Origin: CAYLPJ01 sp964385465 | GTDB lineage: Bacteria; Planctomycetota; Phycisphaerae; SM23-33 | Reading direction: 5' to 3' | NCBI GenBank assembly: GCA_964385465.1 | Contig: CAYLPJ010000004.1 | Location: 95,248 to 159,247, forward strand | DNA: 64,000 nucleotides | Shown: piece after piece, positions 51,409 to 60,088 of the stretch | Layout of the letters: the number at the start of each line of letters is the position of its first letter | Numbering within the stretch: position 1 is the first letter of the stretch | Made by a program: the position numbers and the translations under genes | Notes under the pieces: model-generated | What the model saw: the letters and a program-made list of their open reading frames with translations, nothing else | The model's database searches: none | What the model was told of the DNA's origin: nothing

Positions 51409-51864
51409 ATGGCCAATCTGAACGGATTCAACGCCAACGACGTCGAGCCGACCACAGCGCCCGACCCGCTTCCGGCGGGCAAGTACGTCGCCGCCATCAC
51501 CGCCAGCGAGATGAAACCCACCAAGGCCGGCGACGGCAGCTATCTGCAACTGGAGTTCACCGTCGTCGAAGGCGACTGCCAGAACCGCAAGGTCTGGGAC
51601 CGCCTCTGCATCAACCACCCCAACGACCTGACGCAAAGAATCGCCCAGGGGAACCTCTCGGCGATCTGCCGGGCGGTCGGGGTCATGACGCCCCGGGACA
51701 GCGTCGAACTGCACAACATCCCGCTGGTGATCACGGTCAAGTGCAAGAAGCGCGACGACACCGGCGAGATCACCAACGAGATCCGTGGCTACGAGGCCAA
51801 GGCAGCCGCGTCCCAGCCGCAGCAGGCTCCGACCGGCGATTCCACGCCGCCATGGAAGCGATGA
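51409..51864 (+). CDS. DUF669-family phage protein, probable ssDNA-binding partner
   Basis: The 151-residue product starts MANLNGFNANDVEPTTAPD and has PAGKYVAAITASEMKPTKAG then YLQLEFTVVEGDCQNRKVWDRL, the hallmark blocks of DUF669. Its C-terminus is Gln/Pro-rich and ends STPPWKR, like the tails of single-strand DNA-binding proteins that recruit partners. DUF669 genes sit beside AAA_24 ATPases and recombination genes in phages, as here. Direct DNA binding is inferred. Confidence 0.85.
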   Translation: MANLNGFNANDVEPTTAPDPLPAGKYVAAITASEMKPTKAGDGSYLQLEFTVVEGDCQNRKVWDRLCINHPNDLTQRIAQGNLSAICRAVGVMTPRDSVELHNIPLVITVKCKKRDDTGEITNEIRGYEAKAAASQPQQAPTGDSTPPWKR

Positions 51865-51878
51865 GGGGGCCGGCCGCG

Positions 51879-52298
51879 ATGAGACTCGTTCTGCCCTGGC
51901 CGCCGAGCGTGAACCACTACTACCGCCGCGTCGGCCCGCGAACGCTGATCAGCCGCGAGGGCCGGGAGTACCGCAGGGCAGTCTGCGGACTCCTGGCCCC
52001 CGGCTCCGGCGGAATCCGCAAGCCGCCGTCGGGCGGGCGAATCGCCCTGGCGATGGACGCCTTCCCGCCGGACCGTCGGCGTCGCGACCTGGACAACCTA
52101 CTCAAGGGCACCCAGGACGCACTGGAGCACGCCGGGGTCTACGAGGACGACAGCCTCATCGACCTGCTGACCGTGGTCCGGCGCGAGCCGGTCCGGGGCG
52201 GTCGGTTGGCCATCCGCATCGACGAGTTCCCCCTTCGCCGCTGCCCGCTGTGCGGCGGCAGGTACCCCAACGAAAGAGAGCCATCCCATGACAACTGA
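51879..52298 (+). CDS. rusA: RusA-family Holliday junction endonuclease
   Basis: The 139-residue product has the RusA pattern: LPWPPSVNHYYRR at the N-terminus, then an aspartate-rich centre FPPDRRRRDLDNLLKGTQDAL, with DD in YEDDSLIDLL. These aspartates bind the magnesium used to cut four-way junctions. The C-terminus adds CPLCGGRYP, a possible half zinc ribbon that is unusual for RusA. The ATG at 51879 has GAGGGGGC upstream; an ATG at 51861 overlaps the DUF669 stop and is also possible. Its last 11 bases overlap the next gene. Confidence 0.88.
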   Translation: MRLVLPWPPSVNHYYRRVGPRTLISREGREYRRAVCGLLAPGSGGIRKPPSGGRIALAMDAFPPDRRRRDLDNLLKGTQDALEHAGVYEDDSLIDLLTVVRREPVRGGRLAIRIDEFPLRRCPLCGGRYPNEREPSHDN

Positions 52299-53016
52299 TA
52301 TCCAGAATCTGCGACTCGACCAGATCCGCACCGACGGCGGCACGCAACCGCGCGTCGCCATCGATGAGGGCGTCGTCGGCGAATACGCCGAACTGTACGC
52401 CAACGGCGTCGATCTGCCGCCGGTGGTCGTCTTCTACGACGGCGCGACCTACTGGCTGGCCGACGGCTTCCACCGCTACTGGGCCAACAGAGAGATCGAC
52501 TGCAACCAGATCTTCGCCGAGGTCCGCCACGGCACGAAGCGCGAGGCGATCCTTTACTCCGTCGGTGCCAACGCCGACCACGGCCTGCGACGGACGAACG
52601 CGGACAAACGCAAGGCCATTCTAACCTTGCTTGAAGACGACGAGTGGTCCGGCTGGACTGATCGCGAGATCGCGAAGCGATGCGGCGTTGACCACAAGAC
52701 TGTGGGCGCAGCGCGCAAGAGCCTCACTGGGGAAATTCCCCAGTCAAAACCCTCGCCGCGGACCTACAAGACCCGCCACGGCACGGTCGCCCGAATGAAG
52801 ACGGGCAACATCAACCGTCATCGCAATCGCGGCCCCGATTCGCCCAACCCGGTCCGCGAGGCGCGTCCCGCCCCGGCCCAGACGAATCTCAACCTGCCGC
52901 ACGACCCGGCCTATGGGGCGCGCGCCATCGTCTCTGCGATGGGCCCGGAGTACGCCCACAGCCTGATCGAATCCCTGACCTCCTACCTCCACAACCAGAA
53001 AGAAGGTGCCGCATGA
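52288..53016 (+). CDS. ParB N-terminal-domain protein with HTH
   Basis: The 242-residue product begins with a ParB/Srx-like fold: LRLDQIRTDGGTQPR, then LPPVVVFYDGATYWLADGFHRYWA, where DGFHR corresponds to the nucleotide-binding GxxR motif of ParB. A helix-turn-helix follows (WTDREIAKRCGVDHKTVGAARKS, about residues 128-150), then a basic, probably unfolded region. Such proteins may partition DNA or regulate transcription by CTP-dependent clamping. It overlaps the next ParB-like gene by four bases. Confidence 0.8.
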   Translation: MTTDIQNLRLDQIRTDGGTQPRVAIDEGVVGEYAELYANGVDLPPVVVFYDGATYWLADGFHRYWANREIDCNQIFAEVRHGTKREAILYSVGANADHGLRRTNADKRKAILTLLEDDEWSGWTDREIAKRCGVDHKTVGAARKSLTGEIPQSKPSPRTYKTRHGTVARMKTGNINRHRNRGPDSPNPVREARPAPAQTNLNLPHDPAYGARAIVSAMGPEYAHSLIESLTSYLHNQKEGAA

Positions 53017-53849
53017 CCGCTACGCCCAGCCTGAAAATCGCATCCGAGACCCGGCCGTTCGTCCAGCAGATGGCCATCGGCCCCGACCAGGCCCTTCGGT
53101 GGCTGGACACCTGCAACACCAACAACCGCAAAGTCTCCGACAGGCACGTGCAGCGTCTGGCCCGCGACATGGCCGAGGGCAAGTGGGTGCTGACCCACGC
53201 GGGAATCGCCTTCGGGCCGGACAACACATTGCTGGACGGCCAGCACCGGCTGTGGGCCATCGTCGAATCCGGCCGGACGGTCGAGATGTTCGTCTGGCGC
53301 AACGTGGACCCCGAGACCATGATCGCCATCGACTGCGGCAAGATGCGATCGATGGCGGACATCCTCAACATCGCCGGGGCCAACGGCGAGGTGACCAACT
53401 ACCACCTGGCGGCCCTGCGGGCGATGCTGGGCGGATTCGGCAACCCGCCGACGCTCTCGCCCTCGGAAACCTCCGAAGCCCTGCGGCTGCACCGCGAGGC
53501 GGTGGAGTTCGCCCTGGAGCAGTTGCCGGTGGTGACCTCGGCGCGAGGCGTGAACACCGCCGTCACCCGCGCCGTCGTGGCGCGGGCGTGGTATTCGGTC
53601 GACCGGACGATGCTCAAGGACTTCTGCCGCAAGCTCACCTCCGGCATCGTCACCTCGCCGGAAGAGGGCGTGATCGTCCTGCTGCGTCAGTACCTCCAGA
53701 CCAACCGGGGCGGCTCGTACAGCGTCCGGATGCAGCGTTACGGCAAGGTCGAACGGGCGCTGGCGGCCTGGCTGAAGGGCGAGAGCCCGACGCGGCTTTA
53801 CCCCGCCGCCTGCGAGCAGTTCCCCCTTCCGGAGGAGGCGAACGGGTGA
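53013..53849 (+). CDS. second ParB-fold phage protein (DGQHR motif)
   Basis: The 278-residue product carries a ParB/Srx-like motif at LLDGQHRLWAIVESG (about residue 72) after NRKVSDRHVQRLARDMAEGKWV. The rest is helical and lacks a clear HTH. It differs strongly from the preceding ParB-like gene, so the two are not recent duplicates. A role in partition, regulation or nuclease action cannot be chosen. It overlaps its upstream neighbour (ATGA) and the helicase start (GTGA), placing it in the replication operon. Confidence 0.75.
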   Translation: MTATPSLKIASETRPFVQQMAIGPDQALRWLDTCNTNNRKVSDRHVQRLARDMAEGKWVLTHAGIAFGPDNTLLDGQHRLWAIVESGRTVEMFVWRNVDPETMIAIDCGKMRSMADILNIAGANGEVTNYHLAALRAMLGGFGNPPTLSPSETSEALRLHREAVEFALEQLPVVTSARGVNTAVTRAVVARAWYSVDRTMLKDFCRKLTSGIVTSPEEGVIVLLRQYLQTNRGGSYSVRMQRYGKVERALAAWLKGESPTRLYPAACEQFPLPEEANG

Positions 53850-55579
53850 CGCAGGCGCTGCTGCCCATGGCGAGGACGGACGAGGCCCCGGCGATCACGC
53901 TGCGTCCGTACCAGGCCGAGGCCGTCCAGGCCGTCTACGACCACCTGCGCCGTCGGGATGACAACCCCTGCGTTGTCATCCCGACGGCTGGGGGCAAGAC
54001 GCCGGTGATGGCCTCGATCTGCCGCGACGCGGTCGAGCGCTGGGGCGGCCGTGTTCTGATCCTCGCGCACGTGAAGGAACTGCTCGAGCAGGCGGTGGAC
54101 AAGCTCCATGCCATGGCCCCGGACCTGGATCACGACATCGGCGTCTACTCGGCCGGGCTCGGCAGCCGGGATACCGACCATCCGATCATCGTGGCGGGGA
54201 TTCAGAGCGTGTATCGGCGGGCGGCCGAATTGGACGCGTTCAACCTGGTTCTGCTGGATGAATGTCATATGCTGCCGCCGGACGGCGAGGGGATGTACCG
54301 CACCTTTTTGGCTGGCGCGCAGGAGGTGAACCCGAACGTCCGGCTGGTCGGCCTGACGGCCACGCCGTACCGGATGACCACCGGGATGATCTGCGCCCCA
54401 GACCACCTGCTCAACCACGTCTGCTACGAGGTGGGCGTCCGCGAATTGATCGTCCAGGGCTACCTGTGCCCGCTGAAGACCAAGGCGGGCCGGCGGAAGG
54501 TCGACACCTCTGCGCTGCACGTGCGCGGCGGCGAGTTCGTCGCCGGCGAGGTCGAGGCCCTGATGGACGAGGACTCCCTGGTCCGATCGGCCTGCCGGGA
54601 GATCGTCGACCACACCGCCGATCGTCACTCGGTGCTGATCTTCGCATCCGGCGTCCAGCATGCCCTGCACGTCCAGCGCATCCTCGGCGCGTGCGGCCAG
54701 GAGTGCGGGTTCGTCTGCGGCGATACGCTGCCGTTCGAGCGGGCCGAGACGCTGCGGCGGTTCAAGGACGGCGAGCTGAAGTACCTGGTCAACGTCAATG
54801 TCCTGACCACCGGCTTCGACGCGCCCAACATCGACTGCGTGGCGCTGTTGCGGCCGACGATGTCGCCGGGCCTCTACTACCAGATGGTCGGTCGCGGCTT
54901 CCGCCTCGATCCGTCGAAGAGCGACTGCCTGGTGCTGGACTTCGGCGGCAACATCCTCCGGCACGGTCCGGTCGATGCATTGCAGATCGAAAGCGGCCGC
55001 CAGGCCGCTGGCGAAGCGCCCGCCAAGGAATGCCCCGAGTGCTGTGCGGTGATCCACGCCGCCTACGGCGTGTGTCCCGATTGCGGCTACGAATTCCCGC
55101 CGCCGGAGCGGGAGAAACACGAGGCCACCGCCCATGCCGGCGGCATCCTCACCGGCGAGGTCACCGAGACCGAGTACGAGGTCATCGAGGCCTTCTATAG
55201 CGTCCACCACAAGCGCGGCGCTCCGCCCGACCACCCGCGAACGATGCGGGTCGATTACCGCTGCGGGCTCAATGACTACCACAGCGAATGGGTCTGCCCC
55301 GAGCACGAGGGGTACGCCCGGCAGAAGTTCGAGACCTGGTGGCGGGCCCGATCGAACGAGCCATTCCCGGCCACGGCGGACGCGGCGGTCGAGCTGGCCG
55401 AGGCCGGGGCGCTCGCGCCGACCCACGCGATTACGGTTCGTTCGGTCGCCGGGGAGACATTCGACACGATCCCCGAACACCAGCTCGGGCCGATCCCGCC
55501 GCGCCTCGACGGTCGGGACGAGATCGATGACGCCGACCTGCCCGAGCCGGTCTGGCCCGAAGACGACATTCCGTTTTGA
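53846..55579 (+). CDS. SF2 DEAD/DEAH-box helicase with zinc finger
   Basis: The 577-residue product has motif I PTAGGKT (about residues 47-53), the Q-like LRPYQAEAVQAVYDHL before it, motif II DECH, motif III LTATPYR, and C-terminal motifs V and VI (VNVLTTGFDAPN, YYQMVGRGFR). A zinc-finger-like CPECC...CPDCGYEF follows, with an acidic tail. It resembles phage helicases that open replication or recombination intermediates. The GTG at 53846 overlaps the upstream stop as GTGA, and GGAGGAGG is seven bases before it. Confidence 0.88.
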   Translation: MTQALLPMARTDEAPAITLRPYQAEAVQAVYDHLRRRDDNPCVVIPTAGGKTPVMASICRDAVERWGGRVLILAHVKELLEQAVDKLHAMAPDLDHDIGVYSAGLGSRDTDHPIIVAGIQSVYRRAAELDAFNLVLLDECHMLPPDGEGMYRTFLAGAQEVNPNVRLVGLTATPYRMTTGMICAPDHLLNHVCYEVGVRELIVQGYLCPLKTKAGRRKVDTSALHVRGGEFVAGEVEALMDEDSLVRSACREIVDHTADRHSVLIFASGVQHALHVQRILGACGQECGFVCGDTLPFERAETLRRFKDGELKYLVNVNVLTTGFDAPNIDCVALLRPTMSPGLYYQMVGRGFRLDPSKSDCLVLDFGGNILRHGPVDALQIESGRQAAGEAPAKECPECCAVIHAAYGVCPDCGYEFPPPEREKHEATAHAGGILTGEVTETEYEVIEAFYSVHHKRGAPPDHPRTMRVDYRCGLNDYHSEWVCPEHEGYARQKFETWWRARSNEPFPATADAAVELAEAGALAPTHAITVRSVAGETFDTIPEHQLGPIPPRLDGRDEIDDADLPEPVWPEDDIPF

Positions 55580-55590
55580 GGAGGAATCCC

Positions 55591-55830
55591 ATGCCGTGTG
55601 CATGCCTGCATAGCGAGACGACGGTCGACCGCGTCGGGCGGTTGCTCGAGGCGGTCAAGGAGATCGACGCGGCCGAACTGGAGCGACTGGTCCAACTCGC
55701 CCACGAGTGCAGCCCCAAGCAGATGGCCGCGCCGCCCGAGCCGCTGCCGGTGACCCGCCAGGCCCTGCGGATGTTCTGGCATTTCCGCTGCAATCTGGAA
55801 TCGGTGGAGGTGACCGCGGACCGAGGGTAA
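55591..55830 (+). CDS. small hypothetical phage protein
   Basis: The 79-residue product has CxC near its start (MPCACLHSE), a predicted helix TVDRVGRLLEAVKEIDAAELERLVQLAHE, and a basic C-terminal half with MFWHFRCNLE. No family is recognised. GAGGAGGAA four bases before the ATG at 55591 is a very strong ribosome site. It lies between the helicase (11-bp gap) and another small gene in the same operon. Confidence 0.6.
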   Translation: MPCACLHSETTVDRVGRLLEAVKEIDAAELERLVQLAHECSPKQMAAPPEPLPVTRQALRMFWHFRCNLESVEVTADRG

Positions 55831-55871
55831 GGGGGACCCCAACCGGCAACCGCGACACAGGAGACCATGCG

Positions 55872-56102
55872 ATGAGCGAACAACCGAAGAATGGATACCC
55901 ATACCCGGACGATCCAGGCGGCACCCACTGGCACGAGTGCTGGCGCAATCCGGGGCATCACAACTGCGCCGTGGCCGAGATCGAGCGGCTTCGAGAAGAG
56001 ATCAACCAACTCGCCGACCACATCATCAGCCAGGGGAAAGCGGCTGAGATGCAGGGGCTGAGGATGTGGCAATGGCGGGAGAGCCTCCGGCGTGACGACT
56101 GA
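55872..56102 (+). CDS. small hypothetical phage protein
   Basis: The 76-residue product starts with a Pro/Gly/His/Cys-rich part (THWHECWRNPGHHNCAV) that could bind a metal. A helix follows (EIERLREEINQLADHIISQG) with a coiled-coil-like heptad pattern. It is not recognised. It overlaps the start of the primase gene by 11 bases, which argues that it is translated as part of the replication operon. Confidence 0.6.
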   Translation: MSEQPKNGYPYPDDPGGTHWHECWRNPGHHNCAVAEIERLREEINQLADHIISQGKAAEMQGLRMWQWRESLRRDD

Positions 56103-58317
56103 TGCCGCATCCATCGCGGATGCCGGCCGGTCGTACCTGGACGCGGGGTTGTGCGTGTTGCCGGCCAGCCGGGTCGACAAGTACCCGAGCATCGGCAGTT
56201 GGCGGCCGTTCCAGAGCCGCCGGCCCACGTCGGCCGAACTGGAGGCCTGGTGCGCCAACGACCACGACGCCCTGTGCCTGCTGTGCGGCGAGGTGTCGGG
56301 GCATTTGGAAGCCCTGGACTTCGACGCCGGCGGCGAGGCGTTCGAGGCGTGGTGCGAGGCCGTGCCGGCCGAGCTGCTGAACCGCCTGGTGATCGAGGGC
56401 ACGCCCTCGGGCGGCTGGCACGTGCTGTACCGCTGCCAGTGCCCGGTCTGCGGCAGCATCAAGCTCGCCCAGCGCCGGACGGCGGACGGGCTGGTCACGC
56501 TGATCGAGACGCGCGGCGAGGGAGGCCTGGTCCTGTGTGCCCCGACGGCCGGCTACGACCTGGCCCAGGGCCGGATCGACCGGCTGCCCGTGCTGAGCGA
56601 GGCCGAACGCGAGGTGTTGCTGTCGGCCGCGTGGGCGCTCAACGAGGTGGCCTCGCCCCCTGAGCCGCCCCGGCAGCCGTTGGCCGACACGGGCGAACCT
56701 CGCGGCGACGGGGGCCGCCCGGGCGACGAATACAACCAGCGCGGCGACGTGCGGGCGCTGCTGGCCGAACATGGCTGGACGTTCGTCTCCGGCGGCGAAA
56801 ACGAGCATTGGCGCAGGCCCGGCAAGCAGCGAGGCACGTCGGCGACGCTGAAGGATGGCGTGTTCTACGTGTTCAGTTCCAACGCCGCGCCGTTCGAGCC
56901 TCGCCAGCCGTACAAGCCGTTCGCGGTGTACGCCGCGCTCGAACACGGCGGCGATTACGAGCAGGCCGCCCGGGCGCTTCGCGAGCAGGGCTACGGCAGC
57001 GATCCGCCGACGGCGGACGACTCGGACGTGGACCTCTCGATCCTGATGCGGCGGCTGGTGGGCGAGCCGACCGGCGAAAACGACGAATCGCTGGTCCAGC
57101 CGCTCAAGACGCTGATCACCGAGTTCACGGGCCTGAATCGTCCCGTCATCCACAAGCTCATTCGCGAAGGAGAGACCATGAACATCATCGCCAGCCCGAA
57201 GACCGGCAAATCCTGGTTCGTCTCCCGCCTGGCGATCTCCGTCGCCTCGGGACTGGACTGGCTGGGCCACGCCGTCGAACCCGGCCGCGTGCTGCACATC
57301 GACAACGAACTGCACGCCAACACTATCGCCTACCGCTACCGGGTGATCAGCGACGCCATGGGCGTGCCGCATCATCTCTATAGCGGCAACATCGACATGG
57401 TCTCCCTGCGCGGCCGGCTGCGCGACCTGTACGCCATGGCCGAGATGTTCGAGGCCGTCGAGCCGGGCCAGTACAAGCTGATCATCCTCGACGCCTTCTA
57501 CCGCACGCTGCCGCGCGACACCGACGAGAACGACAACGGCGCGATCGCCAACCTCTACAACCTCATCGACCACTACGCCGGGCGGCTGGGATGTGCGTTC
57601 GTCCTGATCCACCACACCTCCAAGGGCAACCAGGCCGGCAAGTCCGTCACCGACGTGGGGGCGGGCGCAGGCAGCCAATCCAGGGCGGCCGACACGCACC
57701 TGATCCTCCGGCCGCACGAGGAAGACGGGCTGGTCGTGCTCGAATCGGCCGTTCGCACCTGGCCCTCGCCCCCGCCGATCGTCCTGCGGTGGCAGTGGCC
57801 GCTGTTCACGCCGGTCGGCGAGGTCGACGCCTCGGCCCTGCAGGGGCTGGTCAAGCCCAAGGAGAAGAGCAAGTCGGTGGACATGGCGGAGTTCATCGAG
57901 CAGTGCATCGGCCTGTTCGACCCGTGCTCGAAGGTCTGCGTGCACTACGAGGCCGCCCAGCGATTCGGACTGCCTGAGCGGAAGGCCGACCAGATGCTCG
58001 ACCTGGCCCTGGAACGCGGCGACGTGATCCGCATGCGAGCCGGCTCGCGCATGAAGTACGTGATGCGCCGGCCCGGGGTCAGCGGCGAAAAGGGCCTGTG
58101 GACGGCGGCCCTGCTGGCCCACGATCCCGACGCCAACGTCCAGGAGATCGCCCAGGAGGTAGGCGTATCGGAGCGATACGTGCGCCAGATCCGCAACGCC
58201 AGGGGCGGAACGGACCTGGAACCGACGGACGAAAACAAAGGACTTACGGCGGAACTGGACGCGGAACCGGAACTGGCCAGTTCCGGAACCAGTTCCGGAA
58301 GCGAAAGCTTCAAGTGA
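56092..58317 (+). CDS. primase-polymerase / AAA ATPase fusion (phage replication)
   Basis: The 741-residue product has an N-terminal bifunctional primase/polymerase domain (about residues 5-180; LEALDFDAGGEAFE gives the metal aspartates and SGGWHVLYR the nucleotide site). A linker and a helical segment follow, then a RepA/AAA_25-type ATPase with Walker A ASPKTGKSW near residue 367 and Walker B LIILDAFYR. A C-terminal winged-helix or HTH part comes last (VQEIAQEVGVSERYVRQIRNARGG). It would prime and unwind DNA at the element's origin. The start is GTG at 56092. The TGA at 58315 is followed by a still-open frame with the same repeat (AELDAEP), so the C-terminus may be truncated or read through. 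Confidence 0.85.
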   Translation: MTTDAASIADAGRSYLDAGLCVLPASRVDKYPSIGSWRPFQSRRPTSAELEAWCANDHDALCLLCGEVSGHLEALDFDAGGEAFEAWCEAVPAELLNRLVIEGTPSGGWHVLYRCQCPVCGSIKLAQRRTADGLVTLIETRGEGGLVLCAPTAGYDLAQGRIDRLPVLSEAEREVLLSAAWALNEVASPPEPPRQPLADTGEPRGDGGRPGDEYNQRGDVRALLAEHGWTFVSGGENEHWRRPGKQRGTSATLKDGVFYVFSSNAAPFEPRQPYKPFAVYAALEHGGDYEQAARALREQGYGSDPPTADDSDVDLSILMRRLVGEPTGENDESLVQPLKTLITEFTGLNRPVIHKLIREGETMNIIASPKTGKSWFVSRLAISVASGLDWLGHAVEPGRVLHIDNELHANTIAYRYRVISDAMGVPHHLYSGNIDMVSLRGRLRDLYAMAEMFEAVEPGQYKLIILDAFYRTLPRDTDENDNGAIANLYNLIDHYAGRLGCAFVLIHHTSKGNQAGKSVTDVGAGAGSQSRAADTHLILRPHEEDGLVVLESAVRTWPSPPPIVLRWQWPLFTPVGEVDASALQGLVKPKEKSKSVDMAEFIEQCIGLFDPCSKVCVHYEAAQRFGLPERKADQMLDLALERGDVIRMRAGSRMKYVMRRPGVSGEKGLWTAALLAHDPDANVQEIAQEVGVSERYVRQIRNARGGTDLEPTDENKGLTAELDAEPELASSGTSSGSESFK

Positions 58318-58480
58318 TTGTCAAACATCAACTTACGCCAGCAGGCCGTCGCGGAACTGGACGCGGAACCAGACGCGCCGGAAAAAGCGTCTGAGTTCCG
58401 CGACACCCGAGAACGTAAGCCAATGACTAAAAGCAATTTACAAACCTTCGTCGCGGAACTGAGGGCGGAACTCCGCACAC
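58251..58480 (+). repeat. imperfect GCGGAACTGGACGCGGAACC repeats
   Basis: Copies occur at about 58251, 58353 and (diverged) 58453, each preceded by CTTACG or GTCG. Short inverted CCAGTTCCGG units lie between 58270 and 58305. The first copy encodes the primase tail; the others lie beyond its stop codon. Confidence 0.45.
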
Positions 58481-58680
58481 CTCTCCCCCTACGGGGGAGT
58501 ACGCGGGCGTCTGAAACGCCCCGCGATACTCCCCGAGCCGTAGGGCTTGCCTCGCGGGTCCTACCCGGGCCTGACCTGCCAAGATGGCACGGGAACGAGT
58601 CGCGCGTGGAGACAGAGTTTGTTGGCACCGCGCCGAACGACCGGCGCTTAACCCTAGAGCACATGGAGGTGCTTCGATGA
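58318..58680 (+). other. open frame continuing past the primase stop codon
   Basis: These 120 codons are in the same frame as the primase and follow its TGA directly. They repeat the primase tail (TAELDAEPE, then VAELDAEPD, then VAELRAEL) and end with a TGA that overlaps the methyltransferase ATG as ATGA. A separate start at ATG 58423 would give 85 residues. There is no good ribosome site. A hairpin CTCCCC/GGGGAG at about 58484-58499 and GC-rich non-repetitive sequence fill the rest of this 359-bp gap. Confidence 0.3.
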
Positions 58681-60080
58681 CCGCAACGCAGGAAGCAAAG
58701 AATCAGAAGTTCGCCGTTCAGCTCCGCAAGATCGACGACGTCCGGCCGTACGAGCGGAACCCACGCGTCAACGACCAGGCCGTGGACGCCGTGGCCGCGT
58801 CGATGGCCGAGTTCGGATTCCGCCAGCCCATCGTCGTGGACGAAGATGGCGTGATCATCGTCGGCCACACCCGCTGGAAGGCCGCGCAGAAGCTGGGGCT
58901 GGCCAAGGTACCGGTCCACGTCGCGACCGACCTGACGCCGGAGCAGGCGCGAGCGTATCGCATCGCCGACAACAAGACCGGCGAGTTGGCCGACTGGGAC
59001 CTGGAGATCCTGCCCATCGAGCTCAACGAGCTGCGCCAGGGCGGATTCGACATGGACACGCTCGCTTTCGACGAGGAGGAACTCGGCAAGCTGCTCAGCC
59101 AGGCCGAGGGCGTCACCGAGGGGCTGACCGACCCGGACTCGGTGCCCGAGCCGCCGGACGATCCGATCACCCAGCGCGGCGACATCTGGGTGCTCGGCGA
59201 CCACCGGCTGCTCTGCGGCGACAGCGGCAGCGAGGCCGACCTCGACCGGCTCATGGACGGCAACGTATGCGATCTGGTCAATATGGACCCGCCGTATAAC
59301 GTGAAGGTCGAACCGCGCAGCAGCACCGCCATCGCGGCCGGGCAGAGCTCCTTCCCCGAGCAGGCCGGCAAGATGCACCACCAGGGCTTCGACGTCGGTC
59401 GCGGCGTGACAGACCCGAAGAAGGCCCGCAAGAAGATGCGGCCCAAAGACCGGCCGCTCGAGAACGACTTCGTCAGCGACGAGGCGTTCGACGAGATGCT
59501 GCTGGCCTGGTTCGCCAACGCCTCGCGCGTGCTCAAGCCGGGCGGCTCGTTCTACATCTGGGGCGGCTACGCCAACCTGGGCAATTACCCCGCGCCGCTG
59601 AAGGCTGCCGGGCTGTATTTCAGCCAGGGGATCGTCTGGGACAAGCAGCATCCGGTACTCACGCGGAAGGATTTCATGGGGGCCTTCGAGATCGCGTTCT
59701 ACGGCTGGAAGGAAGGCGCAAGTCACCATTTCTACGGGCCTAACAACGCGACCGACCTCTGGCACGTCAAGAAAGTCAACCCCCAGGCGATGGTCCATCT
59801 GACCGAGAAGCCGGTCGAGTTGGCCGTCCGCTCGATCCAGTTTTCGTCCAAGCCAGGCGAGAACGTCCTGGACCTCTTCGGCGGCTCCGGCAGCACGCTG
59901 ATCGGCTGCGAGCAGACCGACCGCCGGGCGTTTCTGATGGAATATGACGAGGCCTACTGCGACGTGATCGTCAAGCGCTGGGAGGAGTTCACCGGCCGTA
60001 AGGCAGAGCGGATCGCCGCGCCGGAGACCCCGAAGAGCACCCCGGCCGAGGCGACCGGGGTGGAGGAGGTGGAGGCGTGA
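58677..60080 (+). CDS. ParB-domain / DNA methyltransferase fusion
   Basis: The 467-residue product opens with a ParB/Srx domain (LRKIDDVRPYERNPRVND, then VDEDGVIIVGHTRWKAAQKLG, about residues 14-75). It continues into a beta-type DNA methyltransferase with DPPYN near residue 204 and the SAM motif LDLFGGSGST near residue 399. This fusion is frequent in phages and protects their DNA from host restriction; the DPPY form usually means N6-adenine. The ATG at 58677 overlaps the upstream open frame (ATGA). It is the last gene of the rightward operon before the orientation switches. Confidence 0.9.
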   Translation: MTATQEAKNQKFAVQLRKIDDVRPYERNPRVNDQAVDAVAASMAEFGFRQPIVVDEDGVIIVGHTRWKAAQKLGLAKVPVHVATDLTPEQARAYRIADNKTGELADWDLEILPIELNELRQGGFDMDTLAFDEEELGKLLSQAEGVTEGLTDPDSVPEPPDDPITQRGDIWVLGDHRLLCGDSGSEADLDRLMDGNVCDLVNMDPPYNVKVEPRSSTAIAAGQSSFPEQAGKMHHQGFDVGRGVTDPKKARKKMRPKDRPLENDFVSDEAFDEMLLAWFANASRVLKPGGSFYIWGGYANLGNYPAPLKAAGLYFSQGIVWDKQHPVLTRKDFMGAFEIAFYGWKEGASHHFYGPNNATDLWHVKKVNPQAMVHLTEKPVELAVRSIQFSSKPGENVLDLFGGSGSTLIGCEQTDRRAFLMEYDEAYCDVIVKRWEEFTGRKAERIAAPETPKSTPAEATGVEEVEA

Positions 60081-60088
60081 GGCGCGCT

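Noticed and set aside
58484..58499. CTCCCC/GGGGAG hairpin as a terminator of the primase gene
   Set aside because: The stem is short, has no T-tract and lies 170 bp after the stop in a frame that remains open.
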